From assembly GCA_001778275.1 (NCBI GenBank), contig MFGM01000084.1:1-9798 (forward strand): DNA of 9,798 nt, given 5' to 3'. A model generated the notes under the pieces. The model saw nothing but the letters and a program-made list of their open reading frames with translations, was not told the origin of the DNA and did not search any database. This DNA comes from Candidatus Falkowbacteria bacterium RIFOXYC2_FULL_48_21 (GTDB lineage Bacteria; Patescibacteriota; Patescibacteriia; UBA11705; JABHMO01). Both the position numbers and the translations under genes were made by a program. The stretch's first letter is position 1. Each line of letters opens with the position of its first letter. This document shows positions 5,722 to 9,798 of this stretch, in pieces.

Positions 5722-5949
5722 CTATCCTTGCCAACGGTTTTGGTTGAAAACTTGGCCGGGCGGAATGAGCGGCTTCAGCTTCGCCAACGCCCGCTCCATA
5801 TGAAGTTTCGCCCAATGAAGGAGCAAAACATTCGAGATTTCTTCTTCCAAAGATATCTGATGTTTCTCCGCCAGCTTTTCCAAATCACTAGTCATGGCCG
5901 CATTCAGTGACAAAGCCACTTGCCGTCTTGTTTCTCTCGGCATTTTCAT
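5722..5949 (-). CDS. Small ribbon-helix-helix-like protein
   Basis: A 75-residue product. Residues 8-45 (RRQVALSLNAAMTSDLEKLAEK then ISLEEEISNVLLLHW) fit the strand-helix-helix pattern of RHH DNA-binding proteins such as antitoxins; the rest is a helix and a Pro-rich tail. ATG at 5949 overlaps the stop of the upstream gene as ATGA, indicating translational coupling; there is no separate strong SD. No toxin-like partner is recognised beside it. The RHH assignment rests on pattern only. Confidence 0.65.
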   Translation of the reverse strand: MKMPRETRRQVALSLNAAMTSDLEKLAEKHQISLEEEISNVLLLHWAKLHMERALAKLKPLIPPGQVFNQNRWQG

Positions 5950-6266
5950 TCATCCGCCGGCGCAAACCCGCCGATACTTTCATCAGTAAGGCGCTCGAAA
6001 CAATCGAGGCACAAACATCGTCCATGACCCATTTGCTGACGAACAAAGGTCTGCACTTCACGAGCAAAATGCGAATCAATTCGTAGTGGCACACAACCGC
6101 GCACGATCTTCACCACTTCGAACGAACGCGTGATAGCGAAAACATTATCCCTCTTGCATCGCGCGCATCCCTTCCCATCACCCTCGAGAACATCCAAGAA
6201 AACATCCAGGCCGTTGAACTGCTTTTCCACTTTGTCCTCTCGTCTCACAATCGTCACTCGAATCAT
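5946..6266 (-). CDS. Cysteine-rich small protein, possible zinc ribbon
   Basis: A 106-residue product, first gene of the minus-strand cassette. It starts with a strand-rich segment MIRVTIVRREDKVEKQF. Two cysteine knuckles, C34-A-R-C37 and C84-L-C-L-D-C89, could form a zinc site; a further Cys is at 58. No known family is recognised. I start at 6266 rather than at the upstream in-frame ATG (6290) because AAGGAGG lies 5 nt before it. It is translationally coupled to the RHH-like gene. A metal-binding adaptor or nucleic-acid-binding role is possible but unproven. Confidence 0.65.
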   Translation of the reverse strand: MIRVTIVRREDKVEKQFNGLDVFLDVLEGDGKGCARCKRDNVFAITRSFEVVKIVRGCVPLRIDSHFAREVQTFVRQQMGHGRCLCLDCFERLTDESIGGFAPADE

Positions 6267-6305
6267 GACATCCTCCTTGTTAAGGAACAAACAACCGTTT
6301 AAACT

Positions 6306-6334
6306 AACCTATCACTTTCCCGTTTGCCTGTCAA
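6306..6334 (-). promoter_or_regulatory. Promoter of the small-protein cassette
   Basis: On the minus strand TTGACA (6334-6329) is followed by a 17-nt spacer ending in TGA and TAGGTT (6311-6306), about 40 bp before the start at 6266. It matches the RT promoter in -35, spacing and the TGATAGG core. Confidence 0.6.
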
Positions 6335-6405
6335 TAGTCATGACTTATCCTCTTTCCGAGTGATGATGCATCTGATAAACTTGATGTAGTTACAGGACGA
6401 AAGAA

Positions 6406-6562
6406 GGTTACAGATGTACAGATTAAAGGTACCGATAATACAGATTATTGGAATAGGGAGAGGCCTGCCTGCGCAGGCAGGTGATAAAAGTGGTAGAAGT
6501 GAAATCGCGGGATTGTGATTATCTGTATCATCTGTACGCCGCTTATCTGTACATCTGTAACC
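6406..6562. repeat. Palindromic element family 3 upstream of thyA
   Basis: A 157-bp element bounded by perfect 18-bp terminal inverted repeats: GGTTACAGATGTACAGAT (6406-6423) and its complement (6545-6562). Further inner pairing includes ACAGAT/ATCTGT words, and an 18-bp perfect palindrome CCTGCCTGCGCAGGCAGG (6464-6481) sits inside. It occupies most of the gap between the divergent cassette and thyA. No ORF or clear promoter is seen in it. MITE-like in form; it would fold into a long hairpin if transcribed into the thyA leader. Confidence 0.75.
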
Positions 6563-6581
6563 ATCTCCAATTTCTATTATT

Positions 6582-7412
6582 ATGACCCAGTTTGATGAAC
6601 AATACAAAGCCGCCATCCTCCGCATCATGAACGAAGGATTTGACGAGCGCAATGAACGCACGGGGCACGTGTGCAAAGTTTTGCCCGGGCTGACTTTTGA
6701 ATTGGACAAAGGATTTCCGCTTTTAACGTTAAGAAAAATTCCAATCAAAATTTTCGTGGCCGAACAGTGTTGGTTTATCATGGGGAGCAAACAACCGGCG
6801 GACTTCGTCAACAAGTTTACAAAAATCTGGGAAGACTTCACCGAAGCGGACGGCTCAATCCCCGCGGCGTACGGCTATCGCTGGCGGCACGCTTTTGGCC
6901 GCGATCAACTGGGCTTATTGGTTCAACATTTGAAACAAAATCCCGGCTCGCGCCACGGCGTTGTGATCACATGGGATCCGCGCGAGGATGGGCTTGGCAA
7001 TCCGGAAGCGAAGAAAAACGTGCCTTGCCCTTACACATGGACGGCGAACATTATCGGCAACAAACTCCACATTCACAGCGTTGTTCGCTCGAACGACATG
7101 ATGCTCGGTTGTCCGCACGACGTGGCCGGATTTTATATTTTGTTAACGATTCTCGCGGCGAAGCTCGGAGTGAAGCCGGGCAAACTGACTCACACCATTT
7201 CCAATTCGCACATTTACGATATTCATTTCCAGCACGCGTGGGAATTGGTCGAGCGGAACAACGCGCACTCCCCGATTTATTTCGAAGCGCAAGAAAATTA
7301 TTTCGATCGCGCCGAGTCCGGCGACGAGTCGCTGGTGGCGGAGATTACCGGCAAGCTCGAATCACAATATCAGCCGTTGCCGCCAATCAAAGGAATGAAA
7401 ATCGTTTTATAA
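6582..7412 (+). CDS. Thymidylate synthase family protein; dUMP or dCMP specificity uncertain
   Basis: 276 residues with the ThyA fold signatures: ERTG (25-28), GFPLLTLRK (44-52), YGYRWR (97-102), SRHGVVITW (123-131), the nucleophile C149 in NVPCPYTW, RSND (169-172, D172 matching E. coli D169) and SHIY (209-212). Family function: C5 methylation or hydroxymethylation of a pyrimidine nucleotide with methylene-tetrahydrofolate. Two substrate-site changes stand out. D180 lies where classical ThyA has the Asn that selects uracil (E. coli N177), and Pro follows the catalytic Cys instead of His. Asp at this place is found in T4 dCMP hydroxymethylase. A DHFR gene follows, which fits a methylating enzyme that produces dihydrofolate. 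No SD is present. Confidence 0.88.
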   Translation: MTQFDEQYKAAILRIMNEGFDERNERTGHVCKVLPGLTFELDKGFPLLTLRKIPIKIFVAEQCWFIMGSKQPADFVNKFTKIWEDFTEADGSIPAAYGYRWRHAFGRDQLGLLVQHLKQNPGSRHGVVITWDPREDGLGNPEAKKNVPCPYTWTANIIGNKLHIHSVVRSNDMMLGCPHDVAGFYILLTILAAKLGVKPGKLTHTISNSHIYDIHFQHAWELVERNNAHSPIYFEAQENYFDRAESGDESLVAEITGKLESQYQPLPPIKGMKIVL

Positions 7413-7414
7413 TC

Positions 7415-7531
7415 AAGGGCAAGGAGCAAAGGTCAAAGGGCAAAAATAAGCTCAAAATCAAAGTCAAAACAAAAAAATTTTATTTTAATTGTCCTTTTTG
7501 GCCTTGTTTTTGCCCCTTGCCCTTTGCCCTT
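7415..7531. repeat. Palindromic element family 2, copy 1
   Basis: AAGGGCAAGGAGC, AAAGGTCAAAGGGC and AAAAATAAG (7415-7450) form a left arm, and TTGCCCCTTGCCCTTTGCCC at the right end (to 7531) is its imperfect inverted complement; the centre is A/T-rich. The left arm differs from the copy at 9425 at one position in 36. It starts 2 bp after the thyA stop and ends 8 bp before the DHFR start, so it lies in the likely shared transcript. Confidence 0.75.
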
Positions 7532-7539
7532 CCAACAGT

Positions 7540-8052
7540 ATGAAAGCAACACTCATGATGGTCAAAACGGCTGACGGCTTCATCGCCAAAACGCCGAATC
7601 AAAGTCCGATGGAATGGACGTCAAAAGCGGACAAGGATATTTTTGTTAAGCGAACGAAAGAAGCGGGCGTGATCATCATGGGTCTGGCCACTTACAAAAC
7701 GATCGGCAAACCTTTGCCGGGTCGCTTGAACATAATCATGACGTTCAAGCCGGAAGAAGAAACAAACATTCCCGGCTCGCTCGAATTCACGAATAAGCAA
7801 CCGACTGAACTACTCACCGAAATTGAAGCGCGCGGATTCAAAGAAGTGATTCTCGGCGGCGGAACAGCCATCAATTCCCTATTTCTCAAAGCCGGCCTTG
7901 TTGACGAACTGCAAATCACCATTGAGCCAATTCTTTTCGGCGGCGGGTTAACTTTATTCAAGGATTTGGATTTAAATATCAAGCTTGAACTTTTGGAAAT
8001 GAAAGATCTGGGCGGGAGCGTGGTGAATTTGAGATACAAAATTATCAAATAG
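7540..8052 (+). CDS. Dihydrofolate reductase family protein
   Basis: Probable NADPH-dependent dihydrofolate reductase, 170 residues. Matches to FolA: W26 and the active-site acid D31 (EWTSKADKDIF), VIIMGLATYKTIG (44-56), KPLPGRLNII with folate-binding Arg R62, GGGTAI (106-111), and a C-terminal VDELQITIEPILFGGGLTLF also seen in the RibD C-terminal family. I start at 7540; the longer frame opens inside the repeat element. There is no SD. Its place after the ThyA-like gene fits recycling of dihydrofolate. A RibD-like pyrimidine reductase is the alternative, less likely given the folate-site residues. Confidence 0.85.
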   Translation: MKATLMMVKTADGFIAKTPNQSPMEWTSKADKDIFVKRTKEAGVIIMGLATYKTIGKPLPGRLNIIMTFKPEEETNIPGSLEFTNKQPTELLTEIEARGFKEVILGGGTAINSLFLKAGLVDELQITIEPILFGGGLTLFKDLDLNIKLELLEMKDLGGSVVNLRYKIIK

Positions 8053-8092
8053 GTAAAAAATCAAGAAATCAAAAAATCAATAAAATAATGCT

Positions 8093-8755
8093 ATGTCGAT
8101 TTTAACAAAAAAAGATTTACTCGCACGTCTTGAATCCAAACAAATCGTATTCACCCCCGAGCTGGATCAATTCCAACTTTCACCAAATTCCATTGACTTA
8201 AGGGTCGGCTGGAGTTTTTATATTCCACACACGTGGAAAATAAGTAGCGCCGGTCGCGTGGCCGTGAACGCGGACTATTTGGATTATCAGAACGTGGAAG
8301 AATATCTGAAGCTCGTGAAGCTCACGCCCGGGCAATACTTTGAAATTTTGCCGAAAGAATTTATTTTAATTTCCACGCTGGAAAAAATCACGCTGAATTG
8401 CGGCGATATTGCCGGCACTTTGTTGCCACGAAGTTCCGCGCTTCGCCGCGGCCTGCAGATTGAAACGGGCATGATCGATTGCCGCTACAACGGACAGTTA
8501 ACAATACCGGTCGTGAATAACAGCCATCATATTGTGAAAATTTATCCGGGTGAACGCATTTGTCAGGTGCAATTTTATCAGCTATCAAGCGAGCTAACCG
8601 AGGACGAATCCAAAAAACACGGCAAACACGATGCCAAGTACGTTGGGTCCACGCCGTACAGCCTCGAAGCGAAACATGACGCAAACGAGGAGCTTGATCT
8701 TCTTAAGGCGGGAAAGCTGGATGAGTTGAAAAACACATTTAAAACACGACTTTAA
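8093..8755 (+). CDS. dCTP deaminase/dUTPase family protein
   Basis: 220 residues with the trimeric dUTPase-like fold motifs: QLSPNSIDLRVG (28-39), LLPRSSALRRG (110-120), the GMIDCRYNG segment (126-134) with the conserved Asp D129, NN at 142-143, and YPGERICQVQF (151-161). A Dcd-like tail AKYVGSTPYS follows. Ungapped alignment of RYNGQLTIPVVN to E. coli Dcd GWSGCIVLEFYN puts P139 at the catalytic Glu (E138). The protein may therefore be a dUTPase-type enzyme, or a deaminase using another residue. The C-terminal 25 residues are charged and helical. There is no SD; an A-rich 40-bp gap follows the DHFR gene. Confidence 0.85.
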   Translation: MSILTKKDLLARLESKQIVFTPELDQFQLSPNSIDLRVGWSFYIPHTWKISSAGRVAVNADYLDYQNVEEYLKLVKLTPGQYFEILPKEFILISTLEKITLNCGDIAGTLLPRSSALRRGLQIETGMIDCRYNGQLTIPVVNNSHHIVKIYPGERICQVQFYQLSSELTEDESKKHGKHDAKYVGSTPYSLEAKHDANEELDLLKAGKLDELKNTFKTRL

Positions 8756-8763
8756 AAGCAGGG

Positions 8764-8890
8764 TGCGATGCGAATCATCCGACAACAGTCTCAATCGCAC
8801 TCATACGAATTATACGAATCATTTTTGAAATACGATTCGTATCATTCGTATGAGTGCGGCCAATCATATCAGCAGACAATTCGCATCGCA
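8764..8890. repeat. Palindromic element family 1, full copy
   Basis: A 127-bp element with 12-bp terminal inverted repeats (TGCGATGCGAAT at 8764-8775, complement at 8879-8890). Inside, a 25-nt arm (8796-8820) pairs with 8834-8858 with one mismatch around a 13-nt loop. The second copy is at 4725-4804. It fills the gap between the Dcd-like and dCMP deaminase genes and would form a strong cruciform or mRNA hairpin. Confidence 0.8.
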
Positions 8891-8901
8891 TAACAATTAG
8901 C

Positions 8902-9459
8902 ATGATTAACTCAATTAACTACCCCTTCCTCCCACCCAACCGCACTTTCACCTTCGTCGCGCTCAACGATCCATGGATGCGCGCCGCTAAGGATCAGGCT
9001 GACCAAAACTCCGCCTGCGCTTTCTGGCCCACGGGCGCGGTCATGGTGAAGGATGACAAAATCATCGGCGCGGGCGCCAACTCCGGCGACCTGCATTTTC
9101 ATTGCGGACGCATGGAGCACCACTGTCCGACCGGTACGGGTTATGAACATTGCCAAGCACTACGAAACAGCCTGTGTCATGCCGAAGCCGCGTGCGTCAA
9201 CAACGCGCTTACGAATAACCACGAAACAACCGACGCAGATATTTATCTTTTTGGCCACTGGTGGTGTTGCCAGTCATGTTGGGATATAATGATAAAGGCC
9301 GGCGTGCGAAACGTTTATCTGCCGGAAAACGCGTACCTGTTTTTTACGCGCGACAAAAGGCTTGAAGTGTTGGAAGCGCTGAAACGCAATGCAGAGCCGA
9401 CGCGCGAGGATATACAATGGGAAGAAGGGCAAGGGGCAAAGGTCAAAGGGCAAAAATAA
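8902..9459 (+). CDS. Deoxycytidylate (dCMP) deaminase family protein
   Basis: Zinc-dependent cytidine/deoxycytidylate deaminase, 185 residues, predicted to convert dCMP to dUMP. The catalytic H93-A94-E95 (LCHAEAA) and the C123-Q-S-C126 zinc ligands are present, the usual Pro before the first Cys being Cys. A Cys/His-rich insert (H65 to C84: HFHC, HHC, EHC) could hold a second zinc, as in phage T4 dCMP deaminase. I start at 8902; the frame also opens at 8854, but that falls inside the family 1 repeat. The last 11 codons and the stop are repeat-element sequence (family 2, from 9425). The neighbours make a pyrimidine-nucleotide role likely. Confidence 0.87.
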   Translation: MINSINYPFLPPNRTFTFVALNDPWMRAAKDQADQNSACAFWPTGAVMVKDDKIIGAGANSGDLHFHCGRMEHHCPTGTGYEHCQALRNSLCHAEAACVNNALTNNHETTDADIYLFGHWWCCQSCWDIMIKAGVRNVYLPENAYLFFTRDKRLEVLEALKRNAEPTREDIQWEEGQGAKVKGQK

Positions 9460-9557
9460 GGGCCAAAAGCAAAATTTAAAAATAAAAACTCAAGCACTGA
9501 TTATATATATTTCGATTTTTCTTTTAATTTTTAAATTTTCTCCTGCCCTTTGCCCTT
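9425..9557. repeat. Palindromic element family 2, copy 2
   Basis: The left arm AAGGGCAAGGGGC, AAAGGTCAAAGGGC, AAAAATAAG (9425-9460) matches copy 1 in 35 of 36 positions. The centre is A/T-rich, and the right end CTGCCCTTTGCCCTT (to 9557) is the inverted complement. The left arm is translated as the end of the dCMP deaminase and supplies its stop codon. Confidence 0.75.
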
Positions 9558-9569
9558 GGATCTTTGCTT

Positions 9570-9609
9570 GCCCAGAACCGAACGACCAACGGGAGGTCTG
9601 ATTCTGGGC
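9570..9609 (+). repeat. Hairpin in the leader of the kinase gene
   Basis: GCCCAGAA (9570-9577) pairs with TTCTGGGC (9602-9609), and an inner GACC (9584-9587) pairs with GGTC (9595-9598). It is 34 bp before the kinase start. No T-tract follows, so a leader structure is more likely than a terminator. Confidence 0.4.
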
Positions 9610-9643
9610 CATTCGCGATGCCAAATACAAATAAAATTTTCAT

Positions 9644-9798
9644 ATGAATAAGATCATCGCGCTCGTCGGTATGACCGGTTCGGGCAAAAGCTTGGTCGCT
9701 GATTATTTGATATCAAAAGGCTGGGGCTTTGCACGATTCGGCCAAATCGTGCTTGATATTGTCAAGGCGCGCGGCCTCGCGCCGACGGAAGCGAACGA
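9644..9798 (+). CDS. P-loop nucleotide kinase, N-terminal part
   Basis: The gene runs off the window; 51 codons are visible. IIALVGMTGSGKSLVADYL carries a Walker A motif (GMTGSGKS, residues 9-16), and the following GWGFARFGQIVLDIVKARGLAPTEAN resembles dephospho-CoA kinase and NMP-kinase-like ATPases. A nucleoside monophosphate kinase acting in the same dNTP pathway is a reasonable guess from context, but the substrate cannot be read from this fragment. The start at 9644 has no SD and an A/T-rich leader. Confidence 0.75.
   Translation, partial: MNKIIALVGMTGSGKSLVADYLISKGWGFARFGQIVLDIVKARGLAPTEAN

Noticed and set aside
5722..6266. Classical toxin-antitoxin pair
   Set aside because: The RHH-like proteins could be antitoxins, but neither neighbour shows a recognised toxin motif, so I do not assign one.
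7489..7539. N-terminal extension of the DHFR protein
   Set aside because: The extra codons lie in the right arm of the family 2 repeat, and the DHFR fold begins at the Met at 7540.
8854..8901. N-terminal extension of the dCMP deaminase
   Set aside because: The extra 16 codons are inside the right part of the family 1 repeat; the Met at 8902 is the first outside it.

Overview
The window looks like a small-genome bacterium of the Candidate Phyla Radiation (Patescibacteria) type. The basis is a compact genome, AT-rich leaders without Shine-Dalgarno (SD) sequences, many short palindromic intergenic repeats, and a nucleotide-salvage block (ThyA-like, DHFR, Dcd-like, dCMP deaminase, P-loop kinase) beside secE-nusG-rplK-rplA. 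No rRNA or other lineage marker is present, so this placement is inference.

Layout. Positions 1-1061 hold no protein gene. They carry three tandem copies of a structured, non-coding RNA-like unit, in the same orientation as and directly downstream of a minus-strand reverse transcriptase (RT) gene (1062-2186). Each unit has the same order of parts: a 9-bp closing stem (lost in the copy next to the RT), a GC-rich hairpin with a triloop, a long hairpin whose sequence differs completely between copies, and a 21-nt hairpin showing compensatory changes. This RT plus ncRNA array is the most interesting object in the window; it resembles a retron in parts but not in layout.

Positions 2322-4711 (+) are core genes: a sigma70-type promoter, secE, nusG, rplK, an intrinsic terminator, a dispersed repeat and rplA.

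Positions 4848-6266 (-) are a four-gene cassette of small unrecognised proteins. It comprises a cysteine-rich protein, a ribbon-helix-helix (RHH)-like protein coupled to it by ATGA, a protein with two RHH-like segments, and a 66-residue acidic protein ending at an intrinsic terminator. The cassette and the RT share a promoter design (TTGACA, 17-nt spacer, TAGG-type -10 preceded by TGA) and strong AGGAGG ribosome binding sites that the plus-strand genes lack. Both may be one class of acquired DNA.

Positions 6582-9798 (+) form a thymidylate-nucleotide block. The ThyA-like enzyme has Asp where thymidylate synthases have the uracil-selecting Asn, and the Dcd-like enzyme has Pro where dCTP deaminases have the catalytic Glu. 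The gene set is consistent with an altered route to dTMP, for example methylation at the dCMP level followed by deamination, with DHFR recycling the folate. This remains inference. Three different families of inverted-repeat elements sit in the intergenic gaps; two families occur twice within the window.
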